A stretch of DNA of 35,443 nt from NCBI RefSeq assembly GCF_029265225.1, contig NZ_JAJUJR010000002.1, positions 1 through 35,443 of the forward strand, read 5' to 3'. Positions 15,326 to 23,232 of the stretch are shown in pieces. Under the pieces are notes generated by a model, which did no database searches, was not told where the DNA came from, and saw only the letters and a program-made list of their open reading frames with translations. The number at the start of each line of letters is the position of its first letter. Position 1 is the stretch's first letter. The stretch is from Sedimentibacter sp. Lineage in GTDB: Bacteria > Bacillota > Clostridia > Tissierellales > Sedimentibacteraceae. The translations under genes were made by a program, and so were the position numbers.

Positions 15326-15811
15326 ATGGAATTAATTATAGTATTAATGCTGATTGCATTGTATTTTGTAGGCTTCAAATTCATTGACAGCATTTATAAA
15401 CTTGCTTCTCCCTGCGAAAAAAAACCAGTCTCTGAAAAACATGATGAGAGCAGCAAACTCAGCGTTTCCGATGAAAAGAAAACGTTTGATGCCTTAATAT
15501 ACGGAAACGAGGATTATTGCAATGAAATTTCAGATTCATTGAAAACATACAACATAAGTTCCGAAACGCTCAATGATTTAAATGCAGTTAACATGTCAAA
15601 CTCCTATAAATTTTTGATTGCAGCAGGAAACTCAGATCTTGACAATCTGACCATTTGCTCCATAGGGACAAAGATGATGGAAATAGATAAAGTATTTGCT
15701 GTGTGCAACCAGACTTACAGCAGGAAATTATATGAAGAAAACAACATAAACATATTCAAATCATGCTGCGCTGCAGATGACATTGCACGCACAGTTGCAA
15801 CATTCAGCTAG
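15326..15811 (+). CDS. Membrane-anchored protein with degenerate TrkA-N (RCK)-like domain
   Basis: This 161-residue protein begins with one transmembrane helix (about 2-21), then a polar linker (about 30-52) and a domain that resembles a TrkA/RCK Rossmann fold in outline. FDALIYG begins the first strand, a central FLIAAGNSDLDNLTICSIGTKM matches the TrkA 'not detected, N-rich' helix region, and VFAVCNQTYSRKLYEENNINIF matches the strand and helix after it. The glycine-rich GxGxxG nucleotide loop is replaced by YGNEDYC, so NAD(H) or ATP binding is doubtful. It is the first gene of the ktr operon, 10 bp before ktrB. The start is the ATG with AAGGAGG 6 bases upstream, not the TTG at 15305. A role as a membrane-bound accessory or regulatory subunit is inferred. 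Confidence 0.75.
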   Translation: MELIIVLMLIALYFVGFKFIDSIYKLASPCEKKPVSEKHDESSKLSVSDEKKTFDALIYGNEDYCNEISDSLKTYNISSETLNDLNAVNMSNSYKFLIAAGNSDLDNLTICSIGTKMMEIDKVFAVCNQTYSRKLYEENNINIFKSCCAADDIARTVATFS

Positions 15812-15821
15812 GAGGGACATT

Positions 15822-17165
15822 ATGTTTGAATTAAAAAAAATTAAACTTAATTATACAGAAATAATAGTCTTTGGTACATTTGCCATAATTTTTCTTGGAG
15901 GTGTTCTGTTAAGCCTTCCTGTTTCTTCACGAGAAGGAATTTCCACTCCTTTTCTGGACTCACTGTTCACGGCTGCATCAGCCTTTTGTGTCACAGGCCT
16001 GGTGGTTTATGATACATACACACACTGGTCCATGTTCGGCCAGACAGTCATACTTTTACTTATTCAAATAGGCGGCTTGGGATTCATGACAGTCATAACG
16101 CTGTTTTCTCTTTTCCTCAGGAGAAGAATAGGGCTTAAGGAAAGAAGACTGTTGATGGAATCAGCAAACACGTTAAAAATTGGCGGAATAGTTCTTCTGG
16201 TAAAAAAAATCATTATAAGAACATTTATTTTTGAAAGCATAGGTGCCTTTGTTCTTACCTTAAGCTTCTACAGGCGTATGGGCCTTAGGGAAGGATTATA
16301 CAACGGAATATTCCATTCAATATCTGCCTTTTGCAATGCAGGATTTGACCTTATGGGTAAATACGGACAAAATTCATCCCTGACGCACTTCTATGATAAT
16401 CCTGCAGTCAACATTACAATTATGTCGCTTATAGTAATAGGCGGCCTTGGTTTTGTGGTTTGGGACGATGTGGCTTTAAACCGCAGTGATTTTAAGAAGT
16501 ACCAGCTTCATTCAAAACTTGTGCTTGTTGCAACAACTGTTTTAATTTTCGGCGGAGCACTGATATTTTTCATGGTAGAAAGAAATTTCAGCATGCTGGG
16601 AATGAACATTGGGGAAAAAATACTTGCATCGCTGTTTCAATCCGTAACAACCAGGACAGCAGGATTCAATACAATCAATCTTAACGGAATGTCAGAAGGC
16701 GGAACACTCTTAACCATTATACTTATGATAATCGGCGGAAGCCCAGGCTCCACTGCCGGAGGAATTAAAACCACCACATTTGTTGTTCTTTTGCTTGGAG
16801 CCTTGTCAAATGCAAAACAAAGCTCTGAAATTTCAGCATTCAAGCGAAGACTTGAAAGTGATGCTTTAAAAAAAGCAAGCGCCATAACGGTTATTTATAT
16901 AACTACGGCACTTGTTGCGGTAATGACCATATGTTCTGTTCAGAATTTTTCACTGACGGAAGTTATGTTTGAAGTATTTTCAGCACTTGGAACAGTTGGT
17001 CTTTCATTGGGAATTACACCAAGCTTAAGCATGGTTCCAAAAATAATAATAACTCTTCTTATGTACGGAGGAAAAGTCGGCGTCTTGTCTGTTGCCATTG
17101 TTCTGGCAGAAAGAAAAGAACCATCACTGTTAAGCAGACCTCTTGGAAAAATTATAATCGGATAG
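15822..17165 (+). CDS. ktrB: Potassium uptake channel subunit KtrB/TrkH
   Basis: KtrB is the membrane pore for K+ (or Na+-coupled K+) uptake. The 447-residue protein has the four pore loops of the superfamily, each with its selectivity glycine: SAFCVTGLVVYD, SISAFCNAGFDL, SVTTRTAGFNT and SALGTVGLSLG. The hydrophobic segments between them fit four M1-P-M2 units. The length is that of KtrB rather than the longer TrkH. The ORF track start at 15777 overlaps the previous gene; the ATG at 15822 is preceded by AGGAGGG 5 bases away and is the better start. It lies between the TrkA-like gene and ktrA. Confidence 0.95.
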   Translation: MFELKKIKLNYTEIIVFGTFAIIFLGGVLLSLPVSSREGISTPFLDSLFTAASAFCVTGLVVYDTYTHWSMFGQTVILLLIQIGGLGFMTVITLFSLFLRRRIGLKERRLLMESANTLKIGGIVLLVKKIIIRTFIFESIGAFVLTLSFYRRMGLREGLYNGIFHSISAFCNAGFDLMGKYGQNSSLTHFYDNPAVNITIMSLIVIGGLGFVVWDDVALNRSDFKKYQLHSKLVLVATTVLIFGGALIFFMVERNFSMLGMNIGEKILASLFQSVTTRTAGFNTINLNGMSEGGTLLTIILMIIGGSPGSTAGGIKTTTFVVLLLGALSNAKQSSEISAFKRRLESDALKKASAITVIYITTALVAVMTICSVQNFSLTEVMFEVFSALGTVGLSLGITPSLSMVPKIIITLLMYGGKVGVLSVAIVLAERKEPSLLSRPLGKIIIG

Positions 17166-17174
17166 GAGAATAAT

Positions 17175-17825
17175 ATGAAATCAGTATTAATTATAGGAAT
17201 GGGCGCCTTTGGACGTCATTTGGCGCTTAAAATGACAGAATTAAAAAATGACGTTATGATAGTTGACAAGGATGCTGCAATTATTGAAGACATGTCTTCT
17301 CAGGTAACAGATGCTCAAATCGGCGACTGCACAAAGGAAGATGTTTTAAGAGCTCTTGGTGTCGGTAATTTTGATGTTTGTTTTGTAACAATAGGCGATA
17401 CATTCCAATCATCCCTTGAAATAACTTCACTTTTAAAGGATTTGGGTGCAAAGTACGTGATTTCCAAAGCCAGCAGGGATATTCAGGCAAAGTTTCTTTT
17501 AAAAAACGGCGCAGATGAAGTTGTCTATCCAGACAAGGACATGGCTGACAAGCTTGCCATCAGATGCAGCGCAAACAACGTTCTTGATTATTTTTCAATA
17601 TCCAACGACTACTCCATATTTGAAATACCCATTATGAAAAGCTGGACCGGAAGAAGCATAGAGGAAATAAATGTAAGAAAAAAACACCATATAAATATTC
17701 TTCTTATTAAAAACGGAAGCAAAATTATGACTCTCCCAAAGGCAGATTACATTTTTAAAGAAGATGATTTAGTACTGGTTCTGGGAAGGTCAGAAGATGT
17801 TCTCAGATTTTCAGACAGCATATAA
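17175..17825 (+). CDS. ktrA: KtrA/TrkA regulatory subunit (RCK)
   Basis: KtrA forms the cytosolic ring that gates KtrB. The 216-residue protein has an N-terminal NAD/ATP-binding domain with IIGMGAFGRHLALKM (glycine loop at 7-12) and acidic VDKD after the second strand. The C-terminal TrkA_C domain runs over about 135-214. A single RCK unit of this size matches KtrA rather than the double-length TrkA. It starts 9 bp after ktrB with a GGAG site and ends just before a bidirectional terminator. Confidence 0.95.
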   Translation: MKSVLIIGMGAFGRHLALKMTELKNDVMIVDKDAAIIEDMSSQVTDAQIGDCTKEDVLRALGVGNFDVCFVTIGDTFQSSLEITSLLKDLGAKYVISKASRDIQAKFLLKNGADEVVYPDKDMADKLAIRCSANNVLDYFSISNDYSIFEIPIMKSWTGRSIEEINVRKKHHINILLIKNGSKIMTLPKADYIFKEDDLVLVLGRSEDVLRFSDSI

Positions 17826-17830
17826 ACATA

Positions 17831-17853
17831 AAAAGTGCCCTAGGGCACTTTTA
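17831..17853. terminator. Bidirectional terminator between ktrA and kdpE
   Basis: AAAAGTGCCC-TA-GGGCACTTTT is a near-perfect palindrome with a T-tract on both strands. It serves the convergent ktr and kdpDE-like transcripts. Confidence 0.88.
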
Positions 17854-18537
17854 TTCATCTGCAAACCTGTATCCCACACCTATTTCAGTAAGTATGAACC
17901 TTGGATTTGAACTGTCCTTTTCAATTTTTCTTCTGAGGCTTGCCATGAAAACCCTTATGCTTTTGGAATCCCCTGCTTCTCCGTATCCCCACACTTCCTT
18001 TGAAATCTGACTGTGGGTCACAACCTTTCCGCGGTTTGCAATCAATAGCAAAAGGAGCTTAAATTCTATGGGTGTGAGATGCACCTCTGTTTCATCAACA
18101 AATATCCTTCGTTTTTCGCTGTCCACTGTCAGGCAATCAAATTTATACACGCTTTCAGGCATGTGGGCTATTTCTCTTTCAATAAGTCTTTCCATTACAC
18201 GCAATCTTGCAAGGAGCTCTCCCATGGAAAAAGGCTTTGTCACGTAATCGTTGGCTCCTTCATCCAAAGCCTGAATTTTATCGCTGTCCTGTTCCCTTGC
18301 TGATACAACAATGATTGGAATGTTTGAAACGTTACGTACCTGTTTAATGATGTTTATGCCGTCCATGTCAGGAAGTCCCAGGTCCAGGATTATTATGTCG
18401 GGATTTTCTGTGCAGAACGAAAGAATTCCTTCATTTCCGTTATGTGCTGTCACAATGGAATACCCCTTGGCCTTAAGGGCCATGGTCACAAAATTAAGTA
18501 TTTTGTTGTCATCTTCAATTACCAGAATTTTAGCCAT
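17851..18537 (-). CDS. kdpE: KdpE-like response regulator (OmpR family)
   Basis: The 228-residue protein has a receiver domain (about 1-118) with the acidic pocket EDD at 8-10, phosphorylation site Asp52 in ILDLGLPDMDG, and conserved SARE and KPF. A C-terminal winged helix (about 128-226) carries LTPIEFKLL and RVFMASLRRKIE. The closest resemblance is KdpE. It overlaps the kinase stop by one base (TAATG), so the pair is translationally coupled. No kdpFABC genes are present. The ktr operon faces it, making ktr the likely target, in my inference. Confidence 0.88.
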   Translation of the reverse strand: MAKILVIEDDNKILNFVTMALKAKGYSIVTAHNGNEGILSFCTENPDIIILDLGLPDMDGINIIKQVRNVSNIPIIVVSAREQDSDKIQALDEGANDYVTKPFSMGELLARLRVMERLIEREIAHMPESVYKFDCLTVDSEKRRIFVDETEVHLTPIEFKLLLLLIANRGKVVTHSQISKEVWGYGEAGDSKSIRVFMASLRRKIEKDSSNPRFILTEIGVGYRFADE

Positions 18538-19976
18538 TATTCAACCTCCAAAGGGAGCCTGACTTTAAACACCGCTCCGCCTGTAATATTATTTTCTGCT
18601 GTTATTACTCCCTTGTGGGCAGTTACAATTTCCTTGCAAATTGTCAGTCCAAGACCAACACCCAGGTGCGAGTCCACAATGTTGTTCTTATGCTTGGTCA
18701 CAAAACCGTCAAACACCCTGTTCAGTATTTCCGGGTCAATGCCTGCACCGTTGTCAGAAATTTCAAAAACAGCAAATGCACCGTCAGTATATACCTTAAG
18801 AAAGACAGATGCTCCCTCCCCTGCATATTTGTAGGCATTGTCTAGCAGATTGACCAGAACCTGCACAATTAATTTTCCCTCAACAGGAACAAGAATTATT
18901 TCCTCAGGAACAATCACATGAAGCCTTCCTGAGGATGTCAGAGAAGGAACATGAGACAATGCCTGGTTTACAATGTCATCAACAGCTTCAAAATCTTTGT
19001 TCAGGGTTATTATTCCCTCTGAAAAACGTGTCATGTCCAATATGTTTTGAACGGTTTTTATGAGCCATGCAGATTCATCGCATATGTCTGAAGCAAGTTT
19101 TTTTACGGACTTTGGATCAAGACTGTCATAGCTTTCCAGAATAAGCTCCCCTGCTCCCTTTATTCCTGTCAGCGGAGTGCGCAGGTCATGGGAAATGCTT
19201 CTTAGAAGAGTGCTTTTCAAATGTTCGCTTTCCATATCAACTCTTATTTTTTGTCTTTCCTCATAAATAAACTCCCTGTCCAGCACTATTGCCATCTGAT
19301 GGACTATTGCCTTAATGAGCATGTCAATTTCGTTTGTTATGGGAACATTGCAGTTAACTATTTTCATAACTCCCAACTTTTTACCTACACCCTTAATAGG
19401 AATTATGTTTATATTTGTTGTAACGGAATCTGCATAGTCCGGAAGTCCTTCAGTGCTGTAAACCTGTTCGCAGGCATCTAACTTCACGTAGCAGTCAAAA
19501 CCAACATAATCCTTTATAAAGTTAATGCCTTTCAAAACAATGTTGTCCCTGCCTGTGACATTTAAAAAACCCTTTGTTACATCATATAGGAGTTTTGCAG
19601 TTCTTTCATTTCTTTTTGACACCTCTGTCTGATACTGAAGCTTTGAAGTCATTGTGCTTGAAATCAGCGAAGCAATCAAAAAAAACACAATGAGTATAAC
19701 ATCATCTGAATTGCTTATCTGAAGGCTGTGGTACGGCTCAGTAAAAAAATAATTGAACAGGAGAACACTGAGAACAGCAGCAATGGCGCTGTATATGTAT
19801 CCCCTTGTAAATATGGTTACCGTAAGAACACCCACTATAAAAACCATAAGTGAGTTTTCTTTCCCTATGCCTAGACTGTTCATTATGAAAGAAAGGATTA
19901 CGGACAAGACACAGATTAAAATTACATTTAAAAAATATTTAAAATTCAATTTATTGTTATGGAAATAATTTTTCAT
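18537..19976 (-). CDS. KdpD-like histidine kinase lacking the N-terminal KdpD/Usp domains
   Basis: The 479-residue kinase opens directly with the four-helix DUF4118 membrane domain (about 12-105), continues with a GAF-like domain (about 125-235), a HisKA domain with His263 in ISHDLRTPLTG, and a HATPase domain with NLLDNAYKYA, DNGAGID and GVGLGLTICKEIV. Full-length KdpD is about 900 residues and has a cytosolic sensor region before the membrane domain; that region is absent. The ATG lies in a normal position with GAGGG upstream and I see no broken upstream reading frame. The regulator gene follows with TAATG overlap. It probably senses ionic or membrane conditions through the transmembrane or GAF part. 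Confidence 0.9.
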   Translation of the reverse strand: MKNYFHNNKLNFKYFLNVILICVLSVILSFIMNSLGIGKENSLMVFIVGVLTVTIFTRGYIYSAIAAVLSVLLFNYFFTEPYHSLQISNSDDVILIVFFLIASLISSTMTSKLQYQTEVSKRNERTAKLLYDVTKGFLNVTGRDNIVLKGINFIKDYVGFDCYVKLDACEQVYSTEGLPDYADSVTTNINIIPIKGVGKKLGVMKIVNCNVPITNEIDMLIKAIVHQMAIVLDREFIYEERQKIRVDMESEHLKSTLLRSISHDLRTPLTGIKGAGELILESYDSLDPKSVKKLASDICDESAWLIKTVQNILDMTRFSEGIITLNKDFEAVDDIVNQALSHVPSLTSSGRLHVIVPEEIILVPVEGKLIVQVLVNLLDNAYKYAGEGASVFLKVYTDGAFAVFEISDNGAGIDPEILNRVFDGFVTKHKNNIVDSHLGVGLGLTICKEIVTAHKGVITAENNITGGAVFKVRLPLEVE

Positions 19977-20046
19977 AAAGCCCTCTTTATTATTGATTAT
20001 ATTATTATATCACATGGACAGAAAAACAAAATACTATTTTACTTCC

Positions 20047-20075
20047 TTGTAATAATATTATTTATTTAGTATAAT
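20047..20075 (+). promoter_or_regulatory. Sigma-A promoter of the flavoprotein gene
   Basis: TTGTAA and TATAAT are separated by exactly 17 bp and end 26 bases before the ATG at 20102. Confidence 0.75.
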
Positions 20076-20101
20076 TGAAAAAATGATAATTGGAGGAATT
20101 T

Positions 20102-20734
20102 ATGAAGGTAGTAGCATTTAACGGAAGTCCGAAAAAAGAAGGCAATACATATGAAGCATTAAAAATCGTGGCAGAGCAGCTTGAAAAGGAAAATATTGAA
20201 GTAGAAATAATCCATGTGGGAAACAAAAAAATTCTTGGCTGCACAGCTTGCAACTCTTGCTTTAAAACGAGAGATGAAAGATGCATCATTAATGATGAAG
20301 TTAATGAATGGATTCAGAAAATGAAAGAGGCTGACGGAATAATTCTTGGTTCTCCTGTTCATTTTTCAGCAATAAGCGCTACGATGAAATCATTTCTTGA
20401 CAGAGCGTCCTATGTGAGCAGCGCAAACAGAGGTCTTTACAGAAACAAGGTTGGAGCAGCAGTTGTTGCAGTAAGACGATCAGGCGGGCTTCCAGCATTC
20501 AACCAGCTAATAAATTACATCACGTATGCTGAGATGGTAATGCCCACATCCAACTACTGGAACGTTATTTACGGTCAAAAACCCGGTGAAGCTCTTCAGG
20601 ATGATGAAGGAGTTCAAATAATGAGAATACTTGGTAAAAATATGGCATGGATAATGAAGCTTATAGAACTTGGCGAAGGTAAAATAGAAAAGCCTGAACC
20701 TGAGAAAAAAATAGGCATGAATTTTATAAGATAA
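20102..20734 (+). CDS. NADPH-dependent FMN reductase / iron-sulfur flavoprotein-like
   Basis: The 210-residue flavodoxin-fold protein has the FMN phosphate loop FNGSPKKEGNT at 6-16 and the second flavin-site stretch GIILGSPVHFSAISATMKSFLDR at about 80-103. Cysteines C47, C50, C53 and C61 form a compact CX2CX2CX7C motif like that holding the [4Fe-4S] cluster in Isf-type proteins. Cytosolic electron transfer is likely; the donor and acceptor are unknown. The ORF track start at 20090 is replaced by the ATG with TGGAGG 7 bases upstream. Repeat copy C follows its stop codon by two bases and may serve as its terminator. Confidence 0.87.
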   Translation: MKVVAFNGSPKKEGNTYEALKIVAEQLEKENIEVEIIHVGNKKILGCTACNSCFKTRDERCIINDEVNEWIQKMKEADGIILGSPVHFSAISATMKSFLDRASYVSSANRGLYRNKVGAAVVAVRRSGGLPAFNQLINYITYAEMVMPTSNYWNVIYGQKPGEALQDDEGVQIMRILGKNMAWIMKLIELGEGKIEKPEPEKKIGMNFIR

Positions 20735-20735
20735 C

Positions 20736-20813
20736 AGTAGGGGCGGACCTCGTGTCCGCCCGTTATTATTTCAATAATTTTGTTATTTGGGAGTAGTAGC
20801 CTCTCCTAATTAT
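20736..20813. repeat. Dispersed palindromic repeat, copy C
   Basis: It starts GTAGGGGCGGAC and forms the hairpin GGGCGGAC-CTCGT-GTCCGCCC with an 8-bp stem. TCAATAATTTTGTTATTT, identical to copy B, follows, then a decayed second arm (GGGAGTAGTAGCCTCTCCTAAT). It sits between two convergent genes, so its GC hairpin could stop transcription of the flavoprotein gene. Confidence 0.8.
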
Positions 20814-20815
20814 TA

Positions 20816-21424
20816 TCAGTCAAGGGAAAATGAAACCAATCCTCCCCCAAGAGTGGTTGTTTCATACCAAAGAGGAAGGTTTATTTTTTTAACCATGCAT
20901 TCATCGAGTATCTCCACTGCAGCCAAACAATTATCCTCTTCATATTCAAGAGAAATTATTGTTACCCAGTGCCATTTGTAAAGACACTTTTCTTCTCCGT
21001 TGCATAAATTCAAAAATGCAAGCGGAACATCATTATCCAAAGATGATTCAATAAAATCAAACATTGTTTCATATGAAGGACGTCTTTCTTTTTCCTTTGG
21101 TATGTCTAATACCTTAAATGAAGCGCTTCTTCCAATTTCATCTGCATATTTCATAAAACCTTCATAGAAAATTTTTGTTGTGTTCACTCCCTTTAAAGTA
21201 GGAGTTACATAATTCCACAATTCATTCATTATATCTAAAGCGCCGTTCTTGCTTGTTTTATTCTTGTTGCTGTATATTACAACGTTGGATGCTGTCGTCG
21301 GACCGCAGCCAGCCATCTTCTGCCATTTCTTCTTATACCATTCCTGGCTGCAGCCTTTGTATACCAGACCATCTTCATCCAGGATTTCAAAATATTCAGG
21401 ATTTCTCAAAACTTTTTTTGTCAT
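20816..21424 (-). CDS. Putative C39-like cysteine peptidase fold protein
   Basis: I do not recognise this 202-residue protein as a named family. It contains MAGCGPTTASNVVIY, similar to the catalytic-cysteine helix of C39-like/papain-fold peptidases (CGPxxxAxxL). Here Cys40 would be the nucleophile. WHWVTIISLEYE with His152 resembles the HxxxVxGxD strand that brings the catalytic histidine. A following LDE near 173-175 could supply the third residue. No signal peptide is seen, so a cytosolic or non-classical role is likely. It stands alone, convergent with the flavoprotein gene and divergent from rbsR, with its own promoter. Peptidase activity is inference only. Confidence 0.6.
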   Translation of the reverse strand: MTKKVLRNPEYFEILDEDGLVYKGCSQEWYKKKWQKMAGCGPTTASNVVIYSNKNKTSKNGALDIMNELWNYVTPTLKGVNTTKIFYEGFMKYADEIGRSASFKVLDIPKEKERRPSYETMFDFIESSLDNDVPLAFLNLCNGEEKCLYKWHWVTIISLEYEEDNCLAAVEILDECMVKKINLPLWYETTTLGGGLVSFSLD

Positions 21425-21480
21425 AATTTCACCGCCATGCTTCTTTGTTCATAACCACAAAAATTTTGGTTATGTAATGA

Positions 21481-21510
21481 ATTATAACATATATTCTCAT
21501 CCATATACAA
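21481..21510 (-). promoter_or_regulatory. Probable promoter of the C39-like gene
   Basis: On the minus strand TTGTAT and TATAAT are 18 bp apart. The predicted start lies about 50 bases before the ATG at 21424. Confidence 0.6.
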
Positions 21511-21692
21511 ATGAAACATTATTGAATATGTTGAACAATATATAATTAATTTGGCAGCATTTTTACGTCATATTAAACATCAGCTATAGTATATGTTTAG
21601 AAAATATTCCTATTTTTCAATGAATTGTAGCATATACAACCGTTGCTATACAAATATGTTATACTGTTTGCCGAAAATGTTTCCAAATTGTA

Positions 21693-21721
21693 TTGACTTT
21701 TAACAAATTTCATCTTATAAT
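21693..21721 (+). promoter_or_regulatory. Sigma-A promoter of the rbs operon
   Basis: TTGACT and TATAAT are exactly 17 bp apart. The operator palindrome begins one base after the -10 hexamer, so repressor binding would cover the transcription start. Confidence 0.9.
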
Positions 21722-21741
21722 TTACTTAAACGTTTAAGTAA
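21722..21741 (+). promoter_or_regulatory. RbsR (LacI-family) operator
   Basis: TTACTTAAACGTTTAAGTAA is a perfect 20-bp palindrome with the central CG typical of LacI/GalR-family operators (AAACGTTT core). It covers the start region of the rbs transcript, immediately before rbsR, which indicates autoregulation. Confidence 0.88.
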
Positions 21742-21752
21742 AAGGGAAAATC

Positions 21753-22793
21753 ATGAAGATAACTATAAAAGAAATAGCAAAAGAAGCCAATGTATCCATA
21801 GCAACTGTTTCAATGGTCATAAACAAAAAGGATCACAACATTACAGAAGCTACAAGAAATCGTGTTCTTGAAGTTGTAAAAAAGTACAATTATCTTCCAA
21901 ACGCCATGGCAGGAAGTCTTGTCACTCAAAGAACGCACATTATCGGTCTTGTGCTGCCTGACATTACAAATCCTTTTTTCCCTGGCATTGCAAGAGGGGC
22001 TGAAGACAAGGCCAATGAAGCAGGCTACAGCATAATTTTCTGCAACACGGACGATAAGCTGGAAGTACAGGAGAAATATATTGAGTCTCTTACAAAAAAA
22101 ATGGCTGACGGAATAATAATAGCCCATTCATCAAGCAGCGAGAAAATGCCTGAAATATTGGAAAGATGCAAGGTTCCCATAATTTTAATCGACAGGGACT
22201 TTGATTCAGAAAATATATGCGGAAAGGTTCTTGTTAACAATTCAAAGGGTGCCCATATGGCTGTTTCATACCTGATTGAGCAGGGATACAAAAAAATTGC
22301 GTATCTTTCAGGACCATTAAAGACAAGGACTGCTTATGAAAGGCTTGAAGGCTATAAAAAAGCACTCAGTGACAATGAAATCCAGTTTAATGATAAGCTC
22401 GTAAAATTCGGGGACTACAGAATTGAATGGGGACAAAAAGGAGTAAATGAACTTCTTAATGAACCGGAAGATTTTGATGTAATATTCTGCGGCAATGACC
22501 TTATTGCAATTGGAGCCATGAAGGAACTCAAGGAAAAAGGATATAACGTTCCGGATGAAATCGGAGTTATGGGGTATGATGATATTTATATGGCAAGCCT
22601 GGTTGATCCATCCCTCACAACTGTAAGACAGCCAAATTACCAGATGGGTTACAAGGCAATGGAGCTTTTGGAAGAAAGGCTAAAAAAGGCTCCGGGAAGC
22701 GATAACAATTCAGGTGAAATGAAAACAATCACACTTGATACTGAAATCATTGTGAGAAATTCAGTAAAGATAAATAAGAAGGTGAAACCATGA
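21753..22793 (+). CDS. rbsR: LacI-family ribose operon repressor
   Basis: The 346-residue protein has the LacI helix-turn-helix and hinge at 3-60 (IKEIAKEANVSIATVSMVIN, then NYLPNAMAGSL) and a periplasmic-binding-protein-like effector domain for the rest (GLVLPDITNPFFPGIARG, GFDV-type VIFCGNDLIAIGAMKEL, IGVMGYDD, LTTVRQP). It is the first gene of an rbs transport operon, which supports ribose as effector. Its stop overlaps the rbsD start (ATGA). The ribosome site AAAGGG is weaker than those of its neighbours, fitting low repressor level. Confidence 0.93.
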   Translation: MKITIKEIAKEANVSIATVSMVINKKDHNITEATRNRVLEVVKKYNYLPNAMAGSLVTQRTHIIGLVLPDITNPFFPGIARGAEDKANEAGYSIIFCNTDDKLEVQEKYIESLTKKMADGIIIAHSSSSEKMPEILERCKVPIILIDRDFDSENICGKVLVNNSKGAHMAVSYLIEQGYKKIAYLSGPLKTRTAYERLEGYKKALSDNEIQFNDKLVKFGDYRIEWGQKGVNELLNEPEDFDVIFCGNDLIAIGAMKELKEKGYNVPDEIGVMGYDDIYMASLVDPSLTTVRQPNYQMGYKAMELLEERLKKAPGSDNNSGEMKTITLDTEIIVRNSVKINKKVKP

Positions 22794-23209
22794 AAAAAGG
22801 AACATTATTAAATTCAGAAATTTCATATGTCATCAGCAAAATGGGACATACCAACACTCTTACCATAGGTGACTGCGGCCTCCCTGTTCCGGAAGGTGTT
22901 CAGAGAATAGATCTGGCTGTTACAAAAGGACTGCCTGAATTCATGCCTGTATTAAAAGCTGTACTTGAAGAGCTGTCAGTTGAAAAAATAATACTGGCTG
23001 AAGAAATAATGGATAAAAGTCCGGATATTCTTAAAAATATAATGGAAATAATAAATCTGACTGAAACAGAAGAAAACAAGAAAATAGATGTGGAGTATGT
23101 TCCTCACGAAGTGTTCAAAGAAAGAACAAGAAATTCAAAAGCTGTAATACGCACAGGAGAATATAAACCCTTTGCCAACATCATCCTTGTTTCTGGCGTA
23201 ACATTTTAG
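22790..23209 (+). CDS. rbsD: D-ribose pyranase
   Basis: RbsD interconverts the pyranose and furanose forms of D-ribose so that the sugar can be phosphorylated. The 139-residue protein shows the family start MKKGTLLNSEISYVISKMGH with catalytic His20, the GDCGLPVP stretch, and the C-terminal TGEYKPFANIILVSGV. It overlaps rbsR by four bases (ATGA) and is followed after 23 bp by rbsA. Confidence 0.96.
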   Translation: MKKGTLLNSEISYVISKMGHTNTLTIGDCGLPVPEGVQRIDLAVTKGLPEFMPVLKAVLEELSVEKIILAEEIMDKSPDILKNIMEIINLTETEENKKIDVEYVPHEVFKERTRNSKAVIRTGEYKPFANIILVSGVTF

Positions 23210-23232
23210 TAAATTAACCAGGCGGTGATCTA

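Larger units (their letters stand above)
21425..21752. other. Divergent intergenic region between the C39-like gene and rbsR
   Basis: This 328-bp gap has no ORF of note. It holds the leftward promoter (21481-21510), the rightward rbs promoter and operator (21693-21741), and in between A/T-rich DNA. The only other structure I see is an imperfect inverted repeat TTGTAGC / GCTATACAA around 21625-21653, which may be an additional regulator site. I found no convincing catabolite-response (cre) box. Confidence 0.6.

Noticed and set aside
17851-19976. Full kdp potassium ATPase locus
   Set aside because: Only the two-component pair is present. No kdpF, kdpA, kdpB or kdpC reading frame occurs in the window.
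18537-19976. Frameshifted full-length KdpD
   Set aside because: Upstream of the ATG I see only A/T-rich intergenic DNA and the divergent flavoprotein promoter, with no remnant of the KdpD N-terminal domain.
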